Shown: positions 21,545-31,423, counted from the first letter of the stretch. The stretch: DNA of 63,266 bases from Clostridiales bacterium (GCA_012519155.1 JAAYQS010000201.1:1-63266), one strand, 5' to 3'. Notes: generated by a model from the letters alone, not told the origin. Numbers and translations are program-made.

Positions 21545-22151
21545 ATTTTATTGAAATATCGTATTCTTTTATTTTTTCTATGCAATATTTATTAAATTTC
21601 TCCTGCCATTCAATTGCCTTTTTTTCATCTAGTCTAGATACATTATCTAAAAATTCATCAAGCACATTAAGTTTAAACAACCCTTTCATTAAATGTCTTG
21701 GATATGAAACTTTCTTACTGAAACATTTTTTAGGATCAATAACCATAATCTTCTTTTTTTTACACACATATAAATCTTTACAACGTGAATCAATTTTCGT
21801 AAACTTTAATTTTTTAAATTCCTTCAATACATAAAATATGTTTTCAGAAATTTTATTATCTAAGCCATATTCTTTTATGTATTTATCTAACTTAATTCCG
21901 TTTACCATATCTCTAGTTATATATAATTTACCACACCTATACATTTTAGGAAATGATTTAGATTTACCTGTTCTTGATAAAATATATGATTCATCTCTAC
22001 ATACTTTGGACTCTACAAATATTTTTACAACTTTATTTTCAGGAAGCTTATACACAATTCCGTTATTTCCCTGTCCAAGAAATTCTGCCTTCTCAAACAA
22101 TTTTTCAGTATAAAAATCAAATTCTGCTGAATAGCAATGATATTTCTTCAT
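21543..22151 (-). CDS. small protein-kinase-fold protein of unknown role
   Basis: A 202-residue protein that looks like a minimal kinase lobe pair. A glycine-rich loop EFLGQGNNGIVYKLP (about residues 23-37) is followed by a lysine in VVKIFV (43), where kinases bind ATP. Later IDSRCKDLYV (120-129) and VIDPKK (137-142) sit where the catalytic and metal-binding loops would be, but the usual HRD and DFG triads are not present. The protein is highly basic. The start at 22151 has GAGG upstream; the frame could begin at 22166. It might phosphorylate a small molecule or a protein, or be a pseudokinase. Context gives no clue. Confidence 0.65.
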   Translation of the reverse strand: MKKYHCYSAEFDFYTEKLFEKAEFLGQGNNGIVYKLPENKVVKIFVESKVCRDESYILSRTGKSKSFPKMYRCGKLYITRDMVNGIKLDKYIKEYGLDNKISENIFYVLKEFKKLKFTKIDSRCKDLYVCKKKKIMVIDPKKCFSKKVSYPRHLMKGLFKLNVLDEFLDNVSRLDEKKAIEWQEKFNKYCIEKIKEYDISIK

Positions 22152-22215
22152 TAAGAACATCCTCATATTATTTCTAATAAATAATATGATTAATATGCTA
22201 AATTTATACTAATTT

Positions 22216-23772
22216 TTATAAAACTCTTCTTGCCCTTCCTACTAAGTTCCAAGGAACATTTGTAATTCTAATATTAGCATTTTTATTTGGTGCTTCTATC
22301 CATTGTCCATTTCCAATGTACATACCAACATGTTGAAGGTTTGAATAAAATAATAAGTCTCCTGGTTTTAAATTATTTAATGATACTTCATAACCATTTT
22401 TTATTTGATCCCAAGTTGTTCTGCCCAAAGAAATACCTGCATTTCCAAATCCCCATTGCATAAGACCTGAACAATCAAAAGCTCTATAACCTTTATTAAC
22501 ATAACTTTCTACTCGTGAATACGCTCCATTAGCAGCTTGAGTAGGGAAAGTTGCCTTCAAAGTCCTAAGAGAAGCTGTTGTAAGAAGTTGTCCATATCCG
22601 CCCCAGCAATATGGTACACCAAGTTGAGATTTCATATTACTTAGTACTGCTGAATATTTATCAGATTGTGATAATGAACTTCCACCACCAATTTGTATAT
22701 AATCTTTACTTACATATGCATTTTGACCATTATAATTTATTTTATAAAAGCCTCCGCTTTCTCCTGTTGTTGTTACAGAAGAACCTCTGCTTAATGTTCC
22801 AATTATAGAATTAGATGTTGATGCTCCTGATCTTATATTTAATACACTAGCTGTTACAATACCTGTTTTATTAGTTATACTATTTCCAGAAGATGACGAA
22901 CTAGATCCTTTTGAAATATAATCCTTTGATACATAAGCAGTCTGACCGTTAAAATTTATAGCATAAAAGTTCCCACTTTCTCCTGTTATTGTTACTTTTT
23001 GACCATTTAATAAGTATCCCAAAACTGATGAACTTGTACTTGCAGCTGATCTTACACGTAAATTAGTTGAAACATTTACAACTGTTCCTAATATACTTGA
23101 ATTGCTTCCGGATTGATTTCCAGAAGTAGAACCTTTACTTACATAATCTTTACTTACATATCCCTTTGTACCATTGTAACTAATAGCATAAAATGCTCCA
23201 TTTTCTCCTGTTATTGTTACACCTTGTCCATTTTTTAAGTGACCAATAATTCCATATGATGTTCCAGGACCACTTCTTACATTTAATGAAGTTGAAACAT
23301 TTACAACCACCCCTGAAGAACTAGTTAAATTTTCTGCAGAACTGTTATTTTGTGAAATTATTTTAACATAATCCTTATGTACATATCCTGTTATGCTTCT
23401 ATAAGTTATTTTATAAAAATCGCCACTTTGAGAAATAACCGATACTTCTGTATTATTTAAAAGATATCCTAGTATACTAGAACTTGTACTAGCTTGCGAT
23501 CTTATTCTTAAATTTGTAGTTACATTTACTATTTTTCCTTTTTGAGTTGACTTAGCAGCTGCTTCTTCAACTTCAGTTTTATCTTCTGTAACTTTTAATG
23601 AATCATCATTCTTTTTACTACTAACTTCATCTTGTTTATCACTATCTGCAGTTTTTGTTTCTGCTGATTCTTTAAAAACTTCATCTGCTAATGTACTTTT
23701 ATCATTAAGTGTAACACCTCCAACTACTAATGTAGATGCTACTACTATTTTCATTATTTTCTTTCTATTCAT
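22216..23772 (-). CDS. secreted cell-wall hydrolase: four SH3b domains and NlpC/P60
   Basis: A 518-residue exported endopeptidase. A signal peptide (about 1-30) is followed by an acidic/Lys-rich linker and then four SH3b repeats (about 79-138, 155-213, 230-288 and 302-360), each built on the pattern LNIRSGAS...YVSKDYI. These bind the peptide part of peptidoglycan. The NlpC/P60 domain (370-518) has the catalytic Cys in FDCSGLMQW (433) and His in LQHVGMYIG (480). It likely cuts within stem peptides during growth or separation. It is monocistronic, with the ribU terminator upstream. Confidence 0.95.
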   Translation of the reverse strand: MNRKKIMKIVVASTLVVGGVTLNDKSTLADEVFKESAETKTADSDKQDEVSSKKNDDSLKVTEDKTEVEEAAAKSTQKGKIVNVTTNLRIRSQASTSSSILGYLLNNTEVSVISQSGDFYKITYRSITGYVHKDYVKIISQNNSSAENLTSSSGVVVNVSTSLNVRSGPGTSYGIIGHLKNGQGVTITGENGAFYAISYNGTKGYVSKDYVSKGSTSGNQSGSNSSILGTVVNVSTNLRVRSAASTSSSVLGYLLNGQKVTITGESGNFYAINFNGQTAYVSKDYISKGSSSSSSGNSITNKTGIVTASVLNIRSGASTSNSIIGTLSRGSSVTTTGESGGFYKINYNGQNAYVSKDYIQIGGGSSLSQSDKYSAVLSNMKSQLGVPYCWGGYGQLLTTASLRTLKATFPTQAANGAYSRVESYVNKGYRAFDCSGLMQWGFGNAGISLGRTTWDQIKNGYEVSLNNLKPGDLLFYSNLQHVGMYIGNGQWIEAPNKNANIRITNVPWNLVGRARRVL

Positions 23773-23941
23773 GAAAAATCACCCTTGCCTTCGTTTGTCT
23801 TTATTATACTTTTTTTTCATGTGTAATGCATTGTTTTTATTAATCATTAACTCAATTTTATCATTTAGTGTATTTTATTAACACATAGTACATTTTTTTA
23901 GATAAAACTCACAAATATGATATATTTTTGAAATTATATCA

Positions 23942-23980
23942 CAAAAAAATTCTAGACATCTTTAACTAAAAATGTCTAGA
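23942..23980 (-). terminator. terminator of ribU
   Basis: A 9-bp stem TCTAGACAT/ATGTCTAGA (23951-23959 with 23972-23980), a 12-base loop and a seven-T tract on the minus strand. Confidence 0.85.
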
Positions 23981-24011
23981 GTAAAACCATTAATACTATA
24001 CTACTTTTTTT

Positions 24012-24566
24012 CTATTTTTCTACCTTAAATATAACATTTGCAAGTTTTTTATATACAAAATATGCAACTACAGATACAATTACAGCTTTTATTGTATTAA
24101 CAGGCAAAAGTCCTACCAAAACATAATCCATAAATTCACTACCTGAAAGATTCATATGAAATGCAGGAAGAAGGAAATAATAATTTGTTGCTATTGCTCC
24201 AACTTCCATAACTACTGTTCCTACAATCATTCCTATTAATGCACCCATAGGTAATCTTTTATATTTGTATATTAAAGAAGCTGGAATAACAAAGAATAAA
24301 CCTATAATGTAATTTGCTATTTCGCCTACAAATCCAGTGTGGGTTCCCATTATTAATAACTTTAATGCTATTTTTAGTGTTTGAATTACTATTGCAGCTA
24401 ATGGGCCAAAAGCAAGTCCACCTATTAACGCTGGAAGTTCTCCAAAATCAATCTTTAGCCATGTAGTAGTTGGAAATGGTATTTCAAGACACATAAGTAC
24501 AGCAGCAATTGCTCCAAGTAATGCAATTTTTATCATTTTTCCTAAATGTTCATTAGTGTTTTTCAA
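24012..24566 (-). CDS. ribU: riboflavin ECF transporter S component
   Basis: Membrane substrate-binding subunit of an energy-coupling-factor importer, 184 residues with about six helices. Family features seen are IPFPTTTWLKIDFGELPAL near residue 28 and GFVGEIANYIIGLFFVIPAS. Riboflavin is assigned because an FMN riboswitch with its terminator lies directly upstream. The start is a TTG (24564-24566): AAGGAGG lies eight bases before it, and the next ATG is ten codons inside the conserved N-terminus. The EcfAA'T module must be encoded elsewhere. Confidence 0.95.
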   Translation of the reverse strand: MKNTNEHLGKMIKIALLGAIAAVLMCLEIPFPTTTWLKIDFGELPALIGGLAFGPLAAIVIQTLKIALKLLIMGTHTGFVGEIANYIIGLFFVIPASLIYKYKRLPMGALIGMIVGTVVMEVGAIATNYYFLLPAFHMNLSGSEFMDYVLVGLLPVNTIKAVIVSVVAYFVYKKLANVIFKVEK

Positions 24567-24584
24567 AATTAATCCTCCTTATAT

Positions 24585-24615
24585 AAAAAAGACCTGCAAA
24601 AATCTTGCAGGTCTT
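24585..24615 (-). terminator. riboswitch-controlled terminator ahead of ribU
   Basis: Stem AAGACCTGCAA with TTGCAGGTCTT, a 5-base loop, then six U in the minus-strand RNA, ending just before the ribU ribosome site. FMN binding should favour this structure and stop transcription. Confidence 0.9.
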
Positions 24616-24648
24616 GAATAAATTCAATTTAATAATTAAATTTATATT

Positions 24649-24762
24649 TCTTCTTCCATCCAGACTATACTGTCGGCTTCGGAATTGCACCGAATCATGC
24701 TAAATAAACTTAGCTCGCAGGCTATACTGCCGGTGGAGAATTACACTCCGCCCTGAAGATTT
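24649..24762 (-). promoter_or_regulatory. FMN riboswitch (RFN element)
   Basis: In the minus-strand RNA the conserved blocks occur in order: CAGGGCGGAGTGTAATTC, CCACCGGCAGTATAGCC, GCGAGC, a variable hairpin, GATTCGGTGCAATTCCG, AGCCGACAGTATAGTC and TGGATGGAAGAAG. This is a clear match to the FMN aptamer that controls riboflavin uptake and synthesis genes. Confidence 0.97.
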
Positions 24763-24781
24763 TCATATATTTTCTTTTTAT

Positions 24782-24810
24782 ACTATACAATATTAAAAGT
24801 ATAATTTCAA
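24782..24810 (-). promoter_or_regulatory. ribU promoter
   Basis: TTGAAA (24805-24810), a 17-base spacer and TATAGT (24782-24787) on the minus strand, about 20 bases before the riboswitch begins. Confidence 0.7.
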
Positions 24811-24829
24811 TAATTATATTAATTATTAA

Positions 24830-26509
24830 CTACTTCTTTTTTTCTTCTTTTTCTCCAAACAACTTACCAAAACATGATACAGCAACCATTATTCCAAGAG
24901 CCATTAAAAGTATTGCAAATATCAACTGTAATCCATCAGTTAAGAAAGCAAAGTTATTACCAGCAATTAACTTTTGTACTAAAGATATTGTTGATTGAAT
25001 TAATGAAGTAAATGTTGCTACAAGCATAATTACCATAGGTGCCCAAAGCATAAAGCCCTTTCTGCCTGTTACTCTTAAAAATACTGCAAGTGTAATTAAT
25101 ACTAATGCTGATAAAAGTTGATTAGCAGAACCAAATAATGGCCATACACTATTATATCCACCAAGAGAAAGAACTAATCCTAAAGCTAGTGTAATAAAAG
25201 TTGATACATATTTGTTAGTTAAAAAAGCTACTACAGGTGACATATTTTCTTTATCAGTACTACCATCTATAAATAATTCTTGGAAAAACATTTTTCCTAT
25301 ACGTGCAACTGAATCAAGTGTTGTAAGACCTAAAGCTGATACACACATTGTCATAAAGCAAGTTGCAACATAATTTGGTATTCCTATTGTTTCTAAGAAT
25401 CCTGCAACAGATCCTGCAAATACTGAAAATGGTGTTCCCTCTGGTAATTTACCTCCTGTTGCTGCTGCTCCTACTACTACTAAAGCTACAACTCCAAGCA
25501 ATGTTTCTACATTCATAGCACCATAACTTATTGTAAGCATATCTTTTTCATTTTTTACTTGCTTTGATGATGTTCCAGATGATACTAAACTATGGAATCC
25601 TGAAACAGCACCACATGCTATTGTTATAAATAATGTTGGGAATAAGTTTTTACCTCCCACATTAAATCCAGTAAATGCTGGCAAATTCATTGGAGGATGT
25701 GCTACAAATATTCCAAGAATTGCACCTATTATCATTCCAATTAACATAAATGAACTTAAATAATCTCTAGGTTGCATCATTATCCACATTGGTGCTATTG
25801 CTGCAACAAAAATATAAACAAATATTACACCAAGCCATACATTCTTACTAAAATATAGTGGACAAGCCATTCCTATTGCAAGCATTGCAATTAGTAATAT
25901 AATACCAATTATAAATTGTTCTTTACCACTTGGCTTTCTATGTTTTATATATATACCAAATGCTATTGATACAAAAATAAATAACATTGAAATTGATGCA
26001 GCGGCAGCATTAGGTGTAACTTTTGCACCATCTTTACCAAAACCATTAAATGTACCTGCAACTATATCTGCGAAGGCTGCAATAACAAGTAATGAAAAAA
26101 TCCATGCAAAAAGTGAGAAAAGCTTTTTACCTGTTTTGCCAATATATTTTTCAATTAAATATCCCATTGATTTTCCATCATTTTTAACTGATGCATACAT
26201 AGCTCCAAAATCATGTACAGCTCCAAAGAATATACCACCTATTAAAAGCCATAATAAAACTGGTAACCATCCAAAACATGCTGCAATAATTGGTCCTGTT
26301 ACAGGGCCTGCACCTGCTATTGATGAAAATTGATGTGAAAATACAACACCTTTAGAAGTAGGTATATAATCTTCATCATCTTCTAATCTATAAGCTGGTG
26401 TTTTAGCTTCTGGATCTATTCCCCATTTGTTTGCTAACCACCTTCCATAAAGTAAATAGCCACATCCAAGGGCAACAATTGCAATTAATATAAGTACTAT
26501 ACCGTTCAT
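24830..26509 (-). CDS. cstA: CstA-family carbon starvation / peptide-pyruvate transporter
   Basis: Polytopic membrane protein of 559 residues with about 14-16 hydrophobic segments. CstA hallmarks are HQFSSIAGAGPVTGPIIAAC near residue 60 and the following AVHDFGAMYASVKNDGKSMG. Family members import peptides or pyruvate when preferred carbon runs out. The start at 26509 is chosen over 26524 because GGGGG sits about eight bases upstream. It is transcribed alone, ending close to the ribU promoter region with no obvious terminator. Confidence 0.92.
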   Translation of the reverse strand: MNGIVLILIAIVALGCGYLLYGRWLANKWGIDPEAKTPAYRLEDDEDYIPTSKGVVFSHQFSSIAGAGPVTGPIIAACFGWLPVLLWLLIGGIFFGAVHDFGAMYASVKNDGKSMGYLIEKYIGKTGKKLFSLFAWIFSLLVIAAFADIVAGTFNGFGKDGAKVTPNAAAASISMLFIFVSIAFGIYIKHRKPSGKEQFIIGIILLIAMLAIGMACPLYFSKNVWLGVIFVYIFVAAIAPMWIMMQPRDYLSSFMLIGMIIGAILGIFVAHPPMNLPAFTGFNVGGKNLFPTLFITIACGAVSGFHSLVSSGTSSKQVKNEKDMLTISYGAMNVETLLGVVALVVVGAAATGGKLPEGTPFSVFAGSVAGFLETIGIPNYVATCFMTMCVSALGLTTLDSVARIGKMFFQELFIDGSTDKENMSPVVAFLTNKYVSTFITLALGLVLSLGGYNSVWPLFGSANQLLSALVLITLAVFLRVTGRKGFMLWAPMVIMLVATFTSLIQSTISLVQKLIAGNNFAFLTDGLQLIFAILLMALGIMVAVSCFGKLFGEKEEKKK

Positions 26510-26634
26510 AAAAAACGCCCCCATTTAAATTATTACATTAACATACTCAAACTTACTTTTATTAATATATATACAAACACATTTGCATATTTATTAAATT
26601 AAGTACTCTTAAGTATATTAATATTATGTTAATA

Positions 26635-26663
26635 ATATTAGCACTTTATAATCATTTTTTCAA
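26635..26663 (-). promoter_or_regulatory. cstA promoter candidate
   Basis: TTGAAA (26658-26663), 17 bases, TAATAT (26635-26640) on the minus strand, leaving a leader of about 120 nt. Further upstream TGAAAACGAATATAA (26726-26740, minus) resembles half of a CcpA site. A direct repeat TACTTAA occurs twice downstream of the promoter. Nothing else is seen in the 26510-26842 gap apart from the tex terminator. Confidence 0.5.
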
Positions 26664-26782
26664 TTATGCAGCTATTTTTTATAATTTTATTAATAAATTT
26701 GCGTTTTTTTATAAATACCAAATTTTTATATTCGTTTTCAAAAATCATTTTATATTTATGCACATAGTTATTGCAAAATGAC

Positions 26783-26831
26783 AAAAAAGCTTGTTACAAA
26801 TTATAAATTTAATTTATATTTCGTAACAAGC
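26783..26831 (-). terminator. terminator of tex
   Basis: GCTTGTTAC (26789-26797) pairs with GTAACAAGC (26823-26831), with a further AT-rich stem inside, then six T on the minus strand. Confidence 0.85.
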
Positions 26832-26842
26832 AATATATTTTC

Positions 26843-29005
26843 TTATTCTTTTATATCCTTCATGCTTAATGCAATTCTCTTTCTTTTTTCATCTACTTCA
26901 AGAATTTTTACCTTTATTACATCTCCAACCTTTACAATGTCTAATGGATGCTTAACAAACCTGTCTGCCATTTGGCTTTTATGAACCAGCCCATCTTGGT
27001 GAACTCCAATATCGACAAATGCACCAAAATCAGAAACATTTCTTACGGTTCCCATAAGAATCATTCCAGGTGTTAAATCTTTAAGATCAATTATACCTGT
27101 TTTTAAAATTGGCTTTGGCATCTCATCTCTTGGATCTCTTCCTGGTTTTTGAAGTTCCTTTATTATATCTTTTAATGTTAATTCTCCAATTTCTATTTCC
27201 TTTTCTATGTTTTTGATACCTTTTTCCTTAACTCTATCTTCTATATCAAATAATTTATTATTTTTCAAATCATCTTCTGAATAACCTAAAATTTCAATGA
27301 GTTTCTTGGCTTCTTCATATGATTCAGGATGAACAGCAGTATTATCTAAAGGTTCATTACTTTCAGAAACTCTTAAAAATCCCGCACATTGTTCATAAGC
27401 TTTTTGCCCAAGCCTCTTTACCTTTAATAGTTCCTTTCTTGATTTAAATCCACTATTTTCATCTCTATATTCTACTATATTTTTCGCAATAACTGAATTT
27501 ATTCCAGATACATATGTTAAAAGGCTAGGTGTTGCTGTATTTAAATCTACTCCAACTTTATTTACAGAATCTTCAACTACCCCTTGAAGTGATTCCTCTA
27601 ATCTCTTTTGAGTAACATCATGTTGATATTGTCCAACTCCAATAGCTTTTGGATCTATTTTTACAAGTTCAGCCATAGGATCTTGAAGTCTTCTTCCTAT
27701 AGAAATGGCACCTCTTACCGTAACATCTAAATCTGGATATTCTTCTGTTCCAAGCTTAGATGCTGAGTATACAGAAGCTCCTGCTTCAGATACTATTACA
27801 TAAGAAACTTCCTTTCCTGTTTCTTTTTTTATTTCTGAAATCATTTCAGCTATAACCTCTTCAGATTCTCTTGATGCTGTACCATTTCCAAGAGATATCA
27901 CATCAACATCATATTTATTTATAAGCGCCTTTAATGTTTTCTTAGTGCCTTCTATATCTCTTTTAGGTACAGTAGGGTACACTGCTGTATTTTCTAAGAA
28001 CTTACCATTACTATCAAGAATTGCTATTTTACATCCTGTTCTAAAACCAGGATCATACCCCATTACTGTTTTTCCTTTTATAGGAGCTTGCATTAAAAGC
28101 GCTTTTAAATTTTCCTTAAATACATTTATTGCTCCTTCCTCTGCTCTGTCTGTAAGTTCACTTCTTATTTCTCTTTCTATTGAAGGATAAATAAGTCTTT
28201 TGTATGCATCTCTAATTGCTATTTTAATATATTCATCAGTATTTTCATTATTTTTCAAAACATGATTTTCTAAATATTTAATTATCTTTTCATCATTTGC
28301 TTTAATCTTTACTGATAATATTTTTTCCTTTTCACCTCTATTAATTGCAAGAATCCTATGAGATGGAATCTTTTTAACCTCTTCACTATATTCATAATAC
28401 ATTTCATATGGTGTTGTCTCATCACTTGAACCTTTAGATTCAATAACTCCTTCTCTCATTACAAGTTCTCTTATATATTTTCTAAACTTTGCTTCTTCAG
28501 ATACAGCTTCAGCTATAATATCAAGTGCCCCATTTATAGCATCATCTACTGTTTCAACTTTTTTCTCTTCATTTATATATTTAGAAGCCTCTTCTCTTAC
28601 ATCACCACTAAACTTACCATTCATAATAATATCTTTTAATGGTTCTAGACCTTTTTCCTTTGCTATAGTAGCCCTTGTTCTTTTCTTTGCCTTATATGGT
28701 CTATATATATCTTCAACTTCAGTTAATGTTTCAGCTTTTGAGAGTGCATTAACTATTTCTTCTGTAAGCTTACCTTGTTCTTCAATAAGCCTTTTAACAT
28801 CAGCCTTTCTTTCATCTAAATTTCTCAAATATGTTAATCTTTCAGAAAACTTCCTAAGAATTTCATCTGAAAGTCCTTCTGTTCTCTCTTTTCTATAACG
28901 TGCTATAAATGGAACTGTATTTCCTTCATCAAGCATTTCTATTACACTATCTACCACACCTAATTTTATTCCAAGTTCCTTTGATAATCTTTCTTGTATA
29001 CCCAT
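26843..29005 (-). CDS. tex: Tex-family RNA-binding protein
   Basis: A 720-residue cytoplasmic protein resembling transcription accessory factor Tex. It has an N-terminal helical region (VPFIARYRKERTEGLSDEIL), a YqgF/RNase H-like domain (MGYDPGFRTGCKIAILDSNG, about residue 320), helix-hairpin-helix motifs (LLTYVSGINSVIAKNIVEYR, about 500) and a C-terminal S1 domain (GTVRNVSDFGAFVDIGVHQD, about 655). GGAGG lies before the ATG. The function is linked to nucleic-acid binding and transcription tolerance; the detailed role is unclear. Confidence 0.95.
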   Translation of the reverse strand: MGIQERLSKELGIKLGVVDSVIEMLDEGNTVPFIARYRKERTEGLSDEILRKFSERLTYLRNLDERKADVKRLIEEQGKLTEEIVNALSKAETLTEVEDIYRPYKAKKRTRATIAKEKGLEPLKDIIMNGKFSGDVREEASKYINEEKKVETVDDAINGALDIIAEAVSEEAKFRKYIRELVMREGVIESKGSSDETTPYEMYYEYSEEVKKIPSHRILAINRGEKEKILSVKIKANDEKIIKYLENHVLKNNENTDEYIKIAIRDAYKRLIYPSIEREIRSELTDRAEEGAINVFKENLKALLMQAPIKGKTVMGYDPGFRTGCKIAILDSNGKFLENTAVYPTVPKRDIEGTKKTLKALINKYDVDVISLGNGTASRESEEVIAEMISEIKKETGKEVSYVIVSEAGASVYSASKLGTEEYPDLDVTVRGAISIGRRLQDPMAELVKIDPKAIGVGQYQHDVTQKRLEESLQGVVEDSVNKVGVDLNTATPSLLTYVSGINSVIAKNIVEYRDENSGFKSRKELLKVKRLGQKAYEQCAGFLRVSESNEPLDNTAVHPESYEEAKKLIEILGYSEDDLKNNKLFDIEDRVKEKGIKNIEKEIEIGELTLKDIIKELQKPGRDPRDEMPKPILKTGIIDLKDLTPGMILMGTVRNVSDFGAFVDIGVHQDGLVHKSQMADRFVKHPLDIVKVGDVIKVKILEVDEKRKRIALSMKDIKE

Positions 29006-29056
29006 GATACCTCCATTTTTATGTATAAAATTAACATTATAATTATATACTTATAA

Positions 29057-29098
29057 CAAAAAAAATAAAAGCTATTTTATTTTTCTTAAAATAGCTTT
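29057..29098 (-). terminator. terminator of the ArsC/Spx-like gene
   Basis: A 12-bp stem AAAGCTATTTTA/TAAAATAGCTTT (29068-29079 with 29087-29098), a 7-base loop and a long T tract on the minus strand. Confidence 0.85.
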
Positions 29099-29159
29099 CA
29101 CCTTGTAAAATTATTTAGTCTTTATTCTTTTAAAAACAATTAACTAACTAAGCTGCCTT

Positions 29160-29507
29160 TTAATCATTATTAATCCATTCATTAAAAACTTCTGGTTTAA
29201 AACCTACTACTGCTTTTTTACCATTTCTAACTATAGGAGTTTTTATAAGTGTTTGATCCTTAAATAATATTTCTATTTTTACATCTGCACTTCGTACATT
29301 TGCAATTCCTGATGTTTTATAATTTTTAGCTTTTTCATTAACCAAATCATTAATAGAAACAGATGACTTTACAGAAGTTAATTCTCCCTTGCTAATTCCT
29401 TTTTCTTTCATATCTATAAATTGATACTTTATTCTTCTTTCCTTAAAGAATCTCTCAACTTTTTTAGTATCAAAGCACTTTTTTGCACCAAAAACCTGTA
29501 TATTCAT
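29160..29507 (-). CDS. ArsC/Spx-family thioredoxin-fold protein
   Basis: A 115-residue protein starting MNIQVFGAKKCFDTKKVERF, with a single Cys near residue 11 in the ArsC position, then FFKERRIKYQFIDMKEKGIS and the late cis-Pro motif IKTPIVRNGKKAVVGF. There is no CxxC pair as in Spx, so it is closer to the glutaredoxin-dependent ArsC-like branch. No arsenic genes are near. It may reduce a thiol substrate or act as a stress regulator. AAGGAGG precedes the start. It lies 18 bases after the SulP gene and may be co-transcribed with it. Confidence 0.85.
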   Translation of the reverse strand: MNIQVFGAKKCFDTKKVERFFKERRIKYQFIDMKEKGISKGELTSVKSSVSINDLVNEKAKNYKTSGIANVRSADVKIEILFKDQTLIKTPIVRNGKKAVVGFKPEVFNEWINND

Positions 29508-29525
29508 AGTTCCTCCTTTATAAAA

Positions 29526-31208
29526 TTATTTTTCTTCATTTTCATGAGAAATATATTTATAAGCTTTTTTAATAGCTTCTACCTTACTATCATAAATATG
29601 ATTTTCTCCAATCATATCTTTAAGTCCCATTTTTTCAAGAACCTTCATAGGCTGTTCTTGAACATGTGTCAAAACAAGCTTTATATTAAGTTTTTCACAT
29701 TTACGATATAATTGTTTTAACACAGAGATAGCAGATGAATCAATAGCATTTGAATGCCTTAAATCAATTATTAATACTTCTGTTTCTTTATTTATATGAT
29801 TAAGTTCATCCATAAAATTTTGAACTATTCCAAAGAATAATGGTCCATTTACTTGATATACAAGTATTTTGTCATTGGATTTATCAAGTACTTTAGATAT
29901 ATTTTCATCAAAAACATTTTCTTGAACTAAATCTTTAACATATGTAGTTTCTGACATTCTCTTCATAAATAAGAACATTGCAAGTATCATTCCAAAACCT
30001 ATTGCAACAACAAGATCAAATATTACTGTACAGAAAAATGTAATTAATAAAACAATAATATCACTTTTAGGTGCTTTCAAAAGTGCTTTAAAAGTTCTCC
30101 AACCACTCATATTATATGATACAACAACTAATATTGCAGCTAATGTAGTCATTGGAATAAGTTTTGCAAGAGGCATTAAAACAAGCATTATTAAAAGAAG
30201 AGTTATAGCATGAACTATTCCTGCTATAGGGCTTCTGCCACCTGATTTTACATTTGCAGCAGTTCTTGCAATAGCACCTGTAGCTGGTATTCCTCCAAAA
30301 ATTCCAGATACAATATTACCAAGGCCTTGTGCCACAAGTTCAGCATTTGAATCATGAGTATCATCTATCATCCCATCACTAACAACTGCTGACAATAATG
30401 ATTCTAAGGCTGCAAGCACAGCAATAGTAAGTGCTGGTGAAAATAATTTATTTATAGTACTTACATCAATTTTCGGAAACATTGGCATAGGAATAGATGA
30501 AGATATTTCTGTGAATCTACTACCTATAGTTTCAACACCATTAAAATAAGGTATAAAACATACCATTAATGTAGATACAACAAGTGCCACCATTGATCCT
30601 GGTATTTCTTTAACTACTGGTATTTTTGATGTAATTATTGGCCATATTGCAATAATTACTACACATAGTATTCCAACTATTAATGTTTTTATATCTATTG
30701 TATTAAAATTTTCTATATAGCATTTCCACTTAGGTAAAAATTCTGATGGCACACTTCCATCTATAGTAAGTCCAAAAAAATCTTTTACCTGTGTTGATAA
30801 AAGTGTAACTGCAATTCCAGCAGTAAATCCAACTGTTATTGTTTTTGGTATAAATTTAATTAGCGATCCAAGTTTTGCAATTCCCATTATTACAAGAATA
30901 ATCCCTGCCATAATTGTTGCAGTTATAAGTCCATCAAGACCATATTGTTGAATAATAGAATAAATAATTACAACAAATGCTCCTGTAGGGCCTCCTATTT
31001 GTACTTTACTTCCCCCTAAAAGTGAAATAATAAAACCTGCGAAAATTGCTGTAATAAGTCCCTTTTCTGGTGATACACCAGATGAAATTCCAAGGGCAAT
31101 TGATAATGGAAGAGCTATAATTGCTACAATTATTCCAGCAATTATATCTTTCATTATCTGTTCCTTAGTAATTTCCTTGTTTTTAATCATCGAAAATAGT
31201 TTTGGCAT
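29526..31208 (-). CDS. SulP-family anion transporter with STAS domain
   Basis: About 560 residues with 10-14 membrane helices (ALPLSIALGISSGVSPEKGL; IGGPTGAFVVIIYSIIQQYG) and a C-terminal STAS domain near 430-545 (VLIIDLRHSNAIDSSAISVL). SulP proteins carry sulfate, bicarbonate or dicarboxylates; the substrate cannot be read here. The frame opens at 31235, but AAAGGA lies inside those first codons, so the start is placed at ATG 31208 (a TTG at 31211 is also possible). A palindrome lies 44 bases upstream. Confidence 0.92.
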   Translation of the reverse strand: MPKLFSMIKNKEITKEQIMKDIIAGIIVAIIALPLSIALGISSGVSPEKGLITAIFAGFIISLLGGSKVQIGGPTGAFVVIIYSIIQQYGLDGLITATIMAGIILVIMGIAKLGSLIKFIPKTITVGFTAGIAVTLLSTQVKDFFGLTIDGSVPSEFLPKWKCYIENFNTIDIKTLIVGILCVVIIAIWPIITSKIPVVKEIPGSMVALVVSTLMVCFIPYFNGVETIGSRFTEISSSIPMPMFPKIDVSTINKLFSPALTIAVLAALESLLSAVVSDGMIDDTHDSNAELVAQGLGNIVSGIFGGIPATGAIARTAANVKSGGRSPIAGIVHAITLLLIMLVLMPLAKLIPMTTLAAILVVVSYNMSGWRTFKALLKAPKSDIIVLLITFFCTVIFDLVVAIGFGMILAMFLFMKRMSETTYVKDLVQENVFDENISKVLDKSNDKILVYQVNGPLFFGIVQNFMDELNHINKETEVLIIDLRHSNAIDSSAISVLKQLYRKCEKLNIKLVLTHVQEQPMKVLEKMGLKDMIGENHIYDSKVEAIKKAYKYISHENEEK

Positions 31209-31251
31209 CAAATTAAAAACATCCTTTCTAAACATATTTTATCCATTATAC

Positions 31252-31273
31252 ATATTAATTTCAAAATTAATAT
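31252..31273. repeat. 22-bp palindrome between divergent sulP and MBL genes
   Basis: ATATTAATTT, a 2-base centre and AAATTAATAT. It lies in the 215-base divergent region; no known regulator motif was recognised. AT-rich palindromes can arise by chance, so confidence is low. Confidence 0.3.
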
Positions 31274-31423
31274 CAGTCAAAATAAAATATCTAATTCTAG
31301 CCTTAAGAATTCGTTTACTTTATGTAGTATCTTCTATTTTTTGATAAAAACTACCAAAAAGTATTTTTATTTACTAAATTTCATAATATACTTATATTAA
31401 TTAGTATACAAAAGGAGGTTACA

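Noticed and set aside
22216..23772. Tandem DNA repeats in the NlpC gene as a repeat array
   Set aside because: The periodicity reflects four SH3b protein domains with diverged DNA, not a DNA repeat or CRISPR.
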